Source of the DNA: Chloroflexota bacterium
GTDB taxonomy: Bacteria > Chloroflexota > Dehalococcoidia > GIF9 > AB-539-J10
Assembly (NCBI GenBank): GCA_020346965.1
Contig: CP070793.1
Span: forward strand, 1,196,554-1,201,582
Direction of reading: 5' to 3'
Length of the DNA: 5,029 bases
Shown here: in pieces, positions 1 through 5,029 of the stretch
Layout: each line of letters opens with the position of its first letter
Numbering within the stretch: position 1 is the stretch's first letter
Notes under the pieces: model-generated
What the model saw: the letters and a program-made list of their open reading frames with translations, nothing else
What the model was told of the DNA's origin: nothing
The model's database searches: none
Position numbers and translations under genes: made by a program

Positions 1-146
1 CACTACCAGCAGAGGCTTCCCAGAGTATCTACTGCTTATCTGCAATACTCTACTTGCATCCAAATGCAGTCCCTCTCAGCTGGTTTCCAAATCCTTGAGT
101 TGCTGAAGGTCATTAGTAATAGTCTTAGGAATCCAGTCGACCTCTT
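1..146 (-). promoter_or_regulatory. Third copy of the lipoprotein leader element, probably leading to a further paralog off the left edge
   Basis: On the minus strand the element GCAA (57-54), TTGC, then AGATAAGCAGTAGA (down to base 28) matches the two leaders. CAGTAGA (34-28) can pair with TCTGCTG (13-7). A GAGAG.GA.TG-like stretch upstream also resembles copy 1. No gene fits in this stretch, which begins right after the stop of the 501-aa gene. A weak candidate promoter, TCGACT (140-135) with TACTAA (118-113) at 16-base spacing, is visible. Read-through from the 501-aa gene is equally possible. Confidence 0.4.
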
Positions 147-1652
147 CTACTCGATAGTGAAATGAACCGGGTGGATCACCGGGTTCATATAGCCTGTGGC
201 TGCGTATCCATATGCCGCTTCACTATCACCTACGGGAGCAGATGAAATGACCCAGCCACAGGGACGCATCAATACCTGGAATGTGTTGTTCGGTGCTTCC
301 ACCCAGACGTAATAATAGTGCCCTGCAACAACATCAATGCTCCCAGATGTTGCATGGTTGGTCCCGTCCACCAGTTCTTGAGTATCCAGGTCTATAGCCC
401 ACCCACCGGTCGTATCATCCCAGATGAGTATTGACGCCGTCGGCCCGACATCTACGTGTACGTAAATAATGGCCGCATTAACGACAGTGACATTGACGGT
501 AGCTGTATTGGTACCGCCGTTACCATCGCTTACCGTATAGCTGAAGCTGTCGGTACCGTTGAAGCCAGTGGCCGGAGTGTAGGTGACATAGCTCCCATTA
601 TTGGAGACCGAGCCATTAGTCGCTTGAGTTACCGCGTGCACCGTCAGTATATCACCGGAATCGAGATCGGAGTCGTTACTCAGGACATCGACGATAACCG
701 AAGTATCCTTTTTGGTAATGGCACTATCGTTTACTGCTACTGGTGGGTCGTTGACACCATTGATAGTAATTGTCACAGCAGCAGCATCATTACCACCATA
801 GCCATCGGATACCATATAGCTGAAGCTATCGGTAGTTGAGCTGCCAGCCTGCAGATACTCGAATTGCTCATCAGGGTCATAGGTGAAGGAGCCATCCGCA
901 TTCCAGGCGGTGATCACACCTACAGTCCCGCTCGTATCCACTGAGGCTACCGTCAGAGTATCGCCGACGTCGAGGTCCGAATCGTTATTCAAGACTCCCG
1001 GAGCAGCAACGGTTACCGGGTTATCCTCGTCGGTAATGGCGGTATCATCTTCTGCCAGCGGCATGAAATTAGGTGACTGACCCTCCATAAAAATCAATGT
1101 TTGCCCCACAGGAACAGGCAGTTCCATGCCCTCCCAAACGGCATATACAACCCCTCCTTTGTTAGTTACAAAGGTTGTGCCATTTCCGCCGACGGTAACT
1201 TTCACGGTAGTGCCCCTCACACCCGCCACACCGGTTGGTGTTTCTATTTCGTAGCTAGATCCCGGGTCGAGAAGCTTTGTCACACGGCTTATGGTGGTCC
1301 CTATTGTCTGCTCCAGAGTGATGGTTGAGACGCTGGTATCACAGACAATATCAAGTGAGAGAATTTTGATCTCGGTGCCAGCCTGCAGTTCCATAGTACT
1401 GCCGTCGAAGAAAGCAATTTCGGCACTGGAATTGCCACCGGTCTTTACACCGTCTCCCACCGTTAATTCCACCCCCATCCCCGCATTCACCCAATCGTCC
1501 GTACCTTCCTTCATTACGTATACTTCACCCTCGGTTACAGAAAGTATAGTGAGCGTCGAAGGACACGGTGAACCCTCACCCCCGTCACAACCAACCAAAG
1601 CTGAGGCCACGAGAATAGATAGAAGAAGGACTGCCAGCAATTTCTTACACAT
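147..1652 (-). CDS. Secreted lipoprotein with FecR domain, two cadherin/Ig-like repeats and a C-terminal domain of unknown function
   Basis: A 501-residue lipoprotein precursor. Residues 1-22 form a signal peptide (KK, hydrophobic core, lipobox L19-V20-G21-C22), so the mature protein should be lipid-anchored at Cys22 outside the cytoplasmic membrane. Residues about 37-190 match the FecR fold, with the family hallmark TPTGVAGVRGT at 138-148. Residues about 198-302 and 303-391 are two tandem cadherin/bacterial Ig-like repeats, each with the NDSDLD..GD.LTV acidic motif (likely Ca2+-binding) and a DSFSY.VSDG.GG end. Residues 392-501 are an aromatic-rich domain I do not recognise. The ATG start follows GGGAGG with 6-nt spacing. 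Classical FecR proteins are membrane-spanning sigma regulators. This one is a lipoprotein with no sigma factor or TonB receptor beside it, so a cell-surface binding or adhesive role is the better inference. It is paralogous to the 305-residue protein upstream. The gene call is firm; the function is inferred. Confidence 0.9.
   Translation of the reverse strand: MCKKLLAVLLLSILVASALVGCDGGEGSPCPSTLTILSVTEGEVYVMKEGTDDWVNAGMGVELTVGDGVKTGGNSSAEIAFFDGSTMELQAGTEIKILSLDIVCDTSVSTITLEQTIGTTISRVTKLLDPGSSYEIETPTGVAGVRGTTVKVTVGGNGTTFVTNKGGVVYAVWEGMELPVPVGQTLIFMEGQSPNFMPLAEDDTAITDEDNPVTVAAPGVLNNDSDLDVGDTLTVASVDTSGTVGVITAWNADGSFTYDPDEQFEYLQAGSSTTDSFSYMVSDGYGGNDAAAVTITINGVNDPPVAVNDSAITKKDTSVIVDVLSNDSDLDSGDILTVHAVTQATNGSVSNNGSYVTYTPATGFNGTDSFSYTVSDGNGGTNTATVNVTVVNAAIIYVHVDVGPTASILIWDDTTGGWAIDLDTQELVDGTNHATSGSIDVVAGHYYYVWVEAPNNTFQVLMRPCGWVISSAPVGDSEAAYGYAATGYMNPVIHPVHFTIE
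162..188 (-). repeat. Interrupted inverted repeat at the 3' end of the 501-aa lipoprotein gene
   Basis: ATGAACC (162-168) pairs with GGTTCAT (182-188), and GGTG (170-173) with CACC (177-180), around a 3-base loop with one central mismatch, for 11 bp in total. It lies within the last codons, just before the stop codon. There is no T-tract, so it is not a standard terminator. An mRNA 3' hairpin or chance are both possible. Confidence 0.35.
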
Positions 1653-1841
1653 ACCGTACCTCCCAGAAATGTTGAGAGTGTTTTGCCATCAACAGAGACT
1701 CTTAAGGGTCTCTACTGTTTATCCGCAATGGTTTGCTTGTTCTGGCACAAACCTACAATCACTCTCTACTGATTATGACTTCTAGTTCCTAACTTTTTAG
1801 CTCAAAAACACTAGATTGTGCTAGTGCACAATCTACCCAAG
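1653..1841 (-). promoter_or_regulatory. Long 5' leader of the 501-aa lipoprotein gene with conserved element (copy 1)
   Basis: About 190 nt of predicted untranslated leader. A conserved element starts with GCAA (1736-1733) and TTGC (1728-1725), which could form a small stem, followed by GGATAAACAGTAGA. Then CAGTAGAGAC (1717-1708) can pair with GTCTCTGTTG (1699-1690), a 10-bp stem including G-U pairs and an 8-nt loop. The element begins exactly 84 nt before the start codon, as in the paralog. It does not match a riboswitch class I can name, and structure was judged by eye only. Confidence 0.45.
1812..1835. promoter_or_regulatory. Perfect 10-bp inverted repeat at the start of the 501-aa lipoprotein leader (operator or 5' hairpin)
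   Basis: TAGATTGTGC (1812-1821) and GCACAATCTA (1826-1835) are perfect inverted repeats around a 4-base loop. On the minus strand it begins about 7 nt after the predicted transcription start, so it is well placed as a downstream operator or a 5' mRNA hairpin. Its core ATTGT-N8-ACAAT (1815-1832) recurs at 3165-3182. On the minus strand the repeat is followed by GTGTTTTTG, giving it some resemblance to an early intrinsic terminator. Confidence 0.55.
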
Positions 1842-1848
1842 TAATATC

Positions 1849-1878
1849 ATTATATTATCATAGCAAGCAACATGTCAA
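1849..1878 (-). promoter_or_regulatory. Sigma-70-type promoter of the 501-aa lipoprotein gene
   Basis: On the minus strand TTGACA (1878-1873) and TATAAT (1854-1849) are separated by 18 bases. Both hexamers match consensus perfectly. Transcription would start near 1842, giving a leader of about 190 nt before the ATG at 1652. A strong basal promoter suggests that regulation acts through a bound repressor or the leader. Confidence 0.75.
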
Positions 1879-1884
1879 TAGAAT

Positions 1885-2059
1885 TCTGCTTTGAGAGCGG
1901 AAGGAGCCTGTGCGGCAGAAGTAACGTTTGCCCAGGCCGCAAATAGAGGGCGCAGTGTGAGCAGGCTGTTGAAAAGTACGCCAATGTCACGTGAGTAGAC
2001 GGCATCTCAGCTATACTGCTTTGGGCAGATCCGCGTTAGTATGTACATTTTTATTATCA
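1885..2059. other. Intergenic stretch between the two lipoprotein genes, no gene seen
   Basis: This stretch lies between the stop of the 305-aa gene and the promoter of the 501-aa gene. I see no conserved coding frame, no remnant of the missing second cadherin-like repeat, and no hairpin followed by a clear T-tract that would serve as a terminator. CACGTG (1988-1993) and a short string like some insertion-sequence ends (1961-1976) are present but may be chance. Confidence 0.4.
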
Positions 2060-2977
2060 CTAGCCGACACCATTGATGGTAATGGTTGCAGTGGCAGTGG
2101 CGCTGTCACCGCAGGCGTCGGATACCGTGTATGTGAAACTATCGGTGGTTGAGTTCCCAGCCTGCAGGTGGTCGAATTGCCCACTAGGATCATAGGTGAA
2201 GGCACCACGCGGACCCCAACGGGTAACTGCCCCTACAGTCCCGCTTGTATCCAGATCAGTTACTAGGAGAAGATCCCAGGGATCAAGGTCCCAATCATTA
2301 ACCAAAACGCCCGGAGAAGGAACATCTATAGAGTTATGCTCGCTGGTAGTGAAGGTGTCGTTTCCTGCCAGTGGCAAACGGTTCGGAGGCAATAGTTGCG
2401 GCTGAAGAAGTGGCCTAAGAATGCACCTTCGCTTCTCAGGGACCTGGAGTTCCACACCTTGCGCCCTGGTCCATATATTCCCCTCCTGGTTAGCTATCCA
2501 GGCTGTGCCGTTTCCGGTAACGACTAATACCAGGATACTACCCCTCACCGCAGCCGTACCAGATGATGTCTCGACTTCGTAGCTAGACGCTGGGTCGACA
2601 ATGTTTATCACACGGCTTATCGTAGCGCCTATTATCTGTTCAAGGGTAATGGTTTTAACCCCAGTATCGCAGGAAAGGTCGAGTGAAGCGATCTCGACCT
2701 CGGTGTCCGGCTGCAATTCCACAGTGCTACCGTCAAAGAACGTGATTCCCGCGCTGGAATCTTCGCTCGTCTTGATAGCGTCACCTTCTTCTAATTCCGT
2801 CCCGACTTCCCCTTCTACCCAAGTGTCCGTGCCTGCCATCATCACAAATACCTCCCCCTCAGTAGCCGAAAGCGTAGTAAGTGTAGAACATGGTGATCCT
2901 TCGCCCTCTCCGCAACCAACGATGATCGAGGCAATAACGATCGTAATAGCAAATGCCGGTATGAGTTTTTTACGCAC
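2060..2977 (-). CDS. Shorter paralogous lipoprotein: FecR domain plus a single cadherin/Ig-like repeat
   Basis: A 305-residue paralog of the 501-residue lipoprotein; by eye about half or more of residues match over the FecR region. The start codon is GTG, chosen because AGGAGG lies 6 nt before it, the signal peptide begins there (RKK, hydrophobic core, lipobox I19-V20-G21-C22), and the position matches the paralog. The FecR domain spans about 36-180, with hallmark SSGTAAVRGS at 138-147. A linker (about 181-202) rich in Pro, Leu and Arg leads to one cadherin/Ig-like repeat (about 203-303). The acidic motif reads NDWDLDPWD, with Trp where the paralog has Ser and Gly, so Ca2+ binding may be altered. 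The protein ends at ITINGVG, precisely where the paralog passes into its second repeat, followed in frame by TAG TGA TAA TAA. It thus lacks repeat 2 and the C-terminal domain. It could be a functional short form or a stabilised truncation. Confidence 0.87.
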   Translation of the reverse strand: MRKKLIPAFAITIVIASIIVGCGEGEGSPCSTLTTLSATEGEVFVMMAGTDTWVEGEVGTELEEGDAIKTSEDSSAGITFFDGSTVELQPDTEVEIASLDLSCDTGVKTITLEQIIGATISRVINIVDPASSYEVETSSGTAAVRGSILVLVVTGNGTAWIANQEGNIWTRAQGVELQVPEKRRCILRPLLQPQLLPPNRLPLAGNDTFTTSEHNSIDVPSPGVLVNDWDLDPWDLLLVTDLDTSGTVGAVTRWGPRGAFTYDPSGQFDHLQAGNSTTDSFTYTVSDACGDSATATATITINGVG

Positions 2978-3158
2978 GATAAACCTCCTGCAAGTGTCGA
3001 TGGTAACTTAAGAGTAACAGGGGTCCTTTGTGATATCTATTGCTTACCTGCAATACGTTGCGTGCCCCAATTAATAATCTGTGATTCTTCTCAACTACTT
3101 TTGACTTTTCTAGCTACTGATGGGATAATCATAGTGGTGTTAGCGAACTGAAATCCCG
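2978..3158 (-). promoter_or_regulatory. Long 5' leader of the 305-aa lipoprotein gene with conserved element (copy 2)
   Basis: About 180 nt of predicted leader. The conserved element starts with GCAA (3061-3058) and TTGC, followed by AGGTAAGCAATAGA, exactly 84 nt before the GTG start. GGTAA (3048-3044) can pair with TTACC (3006-3002), enclosing AATAG (3041-3037) paired with CTGTT (3020-3016). Sequence similarity to the other leader also extends further upstream (a TAGAA.AGTCA-like stretch and an AGT.GAGA-like stretch). Confidence 0.45.
3101..3129 (+). promoter_or_regulatory. Sigma-70-type promoter of the cNMP-domain/MBL operon
   Basis: TTGACT (3101-3106) and GATAAT (3124-3129) on the plus strand are separated by 17 bases. 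The start would be near 3136, about 130 nt before the ATG at 3266. The promoter lies inside the transcribed leader of the divergent lipoprotein gene, so the two promoters point at each other. Confidence 0.6.
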
Positions 3159-3164
3159 TAATAT

Positions 3165-3182
3165 ATTGTATTCTGGTACAAT
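3165..3182. promoter_or_regulatory. Inverted repeat overlapping the -10 box of the 305-aa lipoprotein promoter (candidate operator)
   Basis: ATTGTA (3165-3170) and TACAAT (3177-3182) are perfect inverted repeats separated by 6 bases. The left arm is the minus-strand -10 box, so a dimeric protein bound here would block that promoter. The site also lies just downstream of the predicted plus-strand start near 3136. Half-sites and spacing match the palindrome at 1815-1832. Confidence 0.45.
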
Positions 3183-3193
3183 CGTCACGTCAA
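3165..3193 (-). promoter_or_regulatory. Sigma-70-type promoter of the 305-aa lipoprotein gene
   Basis: On the minus strand TTGACG (3193-3188) and TACAAT (3170-3165) are separated by 17 bases. Predicted transcription start is near 3158, leaving a leader of about 180 nt before the GTG at 2977. The -35 region (TTGAC.TG) and bases upstream of it resemble those of the paralog's promoter, consistent with duplication of the whole promoter-leader-gene unit. The -10 hexamer is one arm of an inverted repeat (3165-3182). Confidence 0.7.
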
Positions 3194-3265
3194 CAGAGTT
3201 TTATTCTAAGAGCAATAGGAATCGAGTCCAGCAGAGAGGACTTTTCGCATAGTGTTCAACAGGGT

Positions 3266-3676
3266 ATGACCGTGGCAGAGAACAAAGCAGATGAAATGGC
3301 AGGCTTATCCAGATTCCGGCAAAGTTACCGGAAATCTGAGGTCATATTTGAGGAAGGAAGCACCGGTGGCGAAATGTATCTCATTCACAGCGGGAGGGTA
3401 CTACTCTCGGTTCGGCACGACGAAGCTCGAGAGGTTCCGCTAGTTGTCCTGAATCCCGGTGATTTCTTCGGTGAGATGGCTCTGGTGGATGACTCACCAC
3501 GGTCAGCTACCGCCTCGGCTGTTGAGGATAACACCGAATTGATTGTAATGGATAGGGCTAGATTCCTGTTTATGGTACGACAACAGCCGGAATTCGCTCT
3601 TAGCCTCATGCACACTTTATGTCGGAGGCTAAGAGACATGGATAAGAGACTACCCGTTGAAGGAACCTCACCGTGA
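3266..3676 (+). CDS. Stand-alone cyclic-nucleotide-binding domain protein (CRP/PKA-type cNMP fold, no HTH)
   Basis: A 136-residue protein made almost wholly of one cNMP-binding domain (about 14-125). The beta-roll Gly motif PGDFFGEMAL (64-73) and the phosphate-binding cassette are clear: E70 lies nine residues before R79 in GEMAL..DSPRSATA, the spacing of PKA-type cassettes, so ligand binding looks possible. CRP/FNR regulators are usually over 200 residues with a C-terminal helix-turn-helix. Here the chain ends after the C-helix (DMDKRL), so it is probably not a DNA-binding regulator and may act through a partner protein. The ligand cannot be told from sequence. The ATG at 3266 has a poor ribosome site (AGGG only one base away); GTG at 3272 has that AGGG at 7-nt spacing and is a credible alternative start. 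The stop overlaps the next gene's start by 4 bases (GTGA), indicating translational coupling. A promoter lies at 3101-3129. Confidence 0.9.
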   Translation: MTVAENKADEMAGLSRFRQSYRKSEVIFEEGSTGGEMYLIHSGRVLLSVRHDEAREVPLVVLNPGDFFGEMALVDDSPRSATASAVEDNTELIVMDRARFLFMVRQQPEFALSLMHTLCRRLRDMDKRLPVEGTSP

Positions 3677-4503
3677 AAGAGAAGCCGATTGCCGGTCGAG
3701 ACCAGGCTAAGGTTGAAATTCGACCAGAGTCATCCAAGGTAGTTGAACTAGCGCCCGGAATTTACCAGTTTCGGGGCGAAAAACCGGGAAGTCATGTCTA
3801 TCTCATCAAAGGTGGCACTAAGAATGTTCTTATTGATACGGGTGTTTCTGGCAAGTTTCCCGCTTTAAAGCATCGGTTTTCCGAAATAGGCATGCGCGTA
3901 AAGGACGTGAATCTGATTGTATTAACACATGAACATTACGACCATATCGGTGCTACAGCCTTCTTCCATCGTACTGCTGTAGTAGCAGCACACCGTCTAG
4001 CGGCCAACAAGTTGGAGTTACAGGATGAATTCGTCACCTTCAGAAAGTACAGGGACCAACCCAGTAAGCCCTTCTGGGTAGATATCTGGCTGGAGGATGG
4101 TTCTATAATTGATCTCGGTAATTATGAACTTCAGGTAATACACACGCCAGGACACACCTCGGGCTGCATCTGTCTATATGAGCCAAGAGCCGGATTACTA
4201 TTCACCGGTGATACAGTATTCGACGGAGGCACTTTGTCCGAGATAGCCGTGGGCGGTAACGTAAGCGATTACGTGAACTCGATCCGGCGTTTAAGCAATT
4301 TGAAAATGAAGCGGTTTTTCCCCGGTCATGGCCGAGTATCCAGTAAACCTGATGAAGACTTACCCAAAGCCATAATATATGCCCAAGCAATGCTTGACGA
4401 CTGTAAGGCCTTTTTTGAAGCTTTCATCAAGACGAGAAGACCGAAGGACAAGCTCGGTTCAGCTTTTGGTTACTGGACAGACGCCCAGGACAAAGAGAAA
4501 TAA
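3673..4503 (+). CDS. MBL-fold metallo-hydrolase (glyoxalase II-like)
   Basis: A 276-residue cytoplasmic protein (no signal peptide) of the metallo-beta-lactamase superfamily. All metal-binding motifs are visible: H86-E-H88-Y-D90-H91 after strand LIVLT, H161 in TPGHTSG, D180 in FTGDTVF, and H219 in PGHG. A dinuclear metal hydrolase of the glyoxalase II-like branch is therefore expected, but the substrate (thioester, lactone, phosphoester or other) cannot be assigned. The C-terminal 40 or so residues are helical and charged. The start is GTG at 3673, overlapping the TGA of the cNMP-domain gene, with GAAGGA 8 nt upstream. The two genes almost certainly form an operon, so the hydrolase may work with, or be controlled by, the cyclic-nucleotide-binding protein. 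I see no obvious terminator in the 70 bases before the convergent gene. Confidence 0.92.
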   Translation: MKEKPIAGRDQAKVEIRPESSKVVELAPGIYQFRGEKPGSHVYLIKGGTKNVLIDTGVSGKFPALKHRFSEIGMRVKDVNLIVLTHEHYDHIGATAFFHRTAVVAAHRLAANKLELQDEFVTFRKYRDQPSKPFWVDIWLEDGSIIDLGNYELQVIHTPGHTSGCICLYEPRAGLLFTGDTVFDGGTLSEIAVGGNVSDYVNSIRRLSNLKMKRFFPGHGRVSSKPDEDLPKAIIYAQAMLDDCKAFFEAFIKTRRPKDKLGSAFGYWTDAQDKEK

Positions 4504-4573
4504 CTCCTTAACTGGGATCCGCCTTTCCAATTCTCAAATAACCCTGTAGTCAATAGATAGCTGCGCATTTCTA

Positions 4574-5029
4574 CTATAGGACAAGCTCTTCACCCTCGCG
4601 CGCAATATCAATCGATATTCCCAGCGATTTAGCTACCTCTCCGACTTCTTTCTCTATATCAGGCTCATGTTGGGGACTCATGTGAAATGCAGTCACCCTT
4701 GGCAGGTATTTATTCACTCGACGGAACTCAATCAGTTCCTCCTTGAGCATCTCCGGGCAAAGATGACCAGCGCTCTTAGCTGCATTAGAGAGACTATTGG
4801 GCCAGGTTAAATCGGTTATTATTAACTGTGGAGATATGTCGCCCCACACGGAGGAAAGTCCGGGACCGGTATCGCCCGTGTAAAACAGGGTTCTATCTCT
4901 AGAAGTTATTTCAAAGCCCACGCCATCAAGATTGTGTTGTACGGGCACTGCCCTGACCTCATAACCCTCGATATTTCGCCGTTTGAAGGGTTCCAGCGGG
5001 ACTAGTTCAAGCGTTGCCTTCTGGAGGAA
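4574..5029 (-). CDS. C-terminal part of an MBL-fold hydrolase, RNase Z / class II cyclic-nucleotide phosphodiesterase-like (5' end outside window)
   Basis: The frame is open from the stop codon (TAG, with a second TAG directly after) to the right edge, giving 151 residues of the C-terminal half of a protein. An internal GTG at 4948 is unlikely to be the start, because conserved-looking sequence (GYEVRAVPVQH) continues through it. Visible motifs, numbered from the window edge, are VPVQH (H32), FYTGDTGP (D53), ITDLTWPN (about 71-78), SAGHL (H89) and FHMSPQHEP (H116). Together they fit the long MBL branch that includes RNase Z and class II 3',5'-cyclic-nucleotide phosphodiesterases: a late Asp ligand in GDTG, a GH motif followed by an Ala/Glu-rich helix, then a final His. 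The HxHxDH motif should lie off the edge. It converges on the cNMP/MBL operon with a 70-base gap. Substrate assignment is not possible from this half. Confidence 0.85.
   Translation of the reverse strand, partial: FLQKATLELVPLEPFKRRNIEGYEVRAVPVQHNLDGVGFEITSRDRTLFYTGDTGPGLSSVWGDISPQLIITDLTWPNSLSNAAKSAGHLCPEMLKEELIEFRRVNKYLPRVTAFHMSPQHEPDIEKEVGEVAKSLGISIDIAREGEELVL

Noticed and set aside
456..839. Plus-strand open frame of 127 codons inside the long lipoprotein gene
   Set aside because: It is antisense to well-supported repeat domains; its protein is low-complexity, lacks a ribosome site of note and shows no family motif.
1653..1740. Possible cyclic-di-GMP (GEMM-I) riboswitch, because of GCAAACCATTGC and GATGG strings in the leader
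   Set aside because: The required core segments and the tetraloop-receptor arrangement of GEMM-I are not present in order, and the paralog's leader does not keep these strings; the likeness is superficial.
1291..1785. Plus-strand open frame of 164 codons antisense to the FecR region
   Set aside because: The matching antisense frame (2601-3011) appears in the paralog simply because the coding strands are homologous. It is rich in Ser/Pro/Val as expected of a reverse-strand shadow, and has no promoter or domain.
1812..1835. Rex- or CRP-type operator at the TTGTGC..GCACAA palindrome
   Set aside because: The Rex consensus has wider spacing between TTGTG and CACAA, and the CRP consensus is TGTGA-N6-TCACA. 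Neither fits, and the second site (3165-3182) fits even less.
2011..2208. Minus-strand 65-codon frame overlapping the 3' end of the short lipoprotein
   Set aside because: Out-of-frame shadow of the repeat; no ribosome site and no continuity with the lost repeat 2.
3266..3676. CRP/FNR transcription factor
   Set aside because: The protein ends after the cyclic-nucleotide domain and C-helix. No helix-turn-helix follows, and the next gene begins at once in another frame.
4574..4948. A complete 124-residue protein starting at the GTG at 4948
   Set aside because: The frame stays open to the window edge and the MBL-like sequence continues through that codon, so the true start lies outside the window.

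Overview
The window is bacterial DNA: Shine-Dalgarno-preceded genes, sigma-70-type promoters, GTG starts, and a 4-base stop/start overlap. No taxonomic marker gene is present. The lipoproteins, the stand-alone cyclic-nucleotide-binding protein and the metallo-beta-lactamase (MBL) fold enzymes would suit a Chloroflexota (Dehalococcoidia-like) genome, but this is a weak guess from gene style.

Left half (1-3260, minus strand): two paralogous secreted lipoproteins, each with a FecR domain followed by cadherin/Ig-like repeats. The left one (501 aa) has two repeats and an unrecognised C-terminal domain. The right one (305 aa) stops exactly at the end of its first repeat, at four consecutive in-frame stop codons. 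Each gene has its own near-consensus promoter and a long leader of about 180-190 nt. The two leaders share a motif placed exactly 84 nt before each start codon. A third copy of that motif at the left edge predicts another family member starting about 27 bases outside the window. The family therefore looks like a tandem array in which promoter, leader and lipoprotein were duplicated together.

Between the lipoprotein block and the plus-strand genes (2978-3265) lies a divergent regulatory region. Its two good promoters face each other. An ATTGT-N8-ACAAT palindrome overlaps the minus-strand promoter. The same palindrome, with identical half-sites and spacing, occurs just after the promoter of the other lipoprotein gene, so one regulator could control both.

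Right half (3266-5029): a two-gene operon encodes a small cyclic-nucleotide-binding domain protein without a DNA-binding domain and an MBL-fold hydrolase with a full set of metal ligands, overlapping by 4 bases. Converging on it from the right edge is the C-terminal part of a second MBL-fold enzyme of the RNase Z / class II cyclic-nucleotide phosphodiesterase type. A link between cyclic-nucleotide sensing and hydrolysis is suggestive but unproven.
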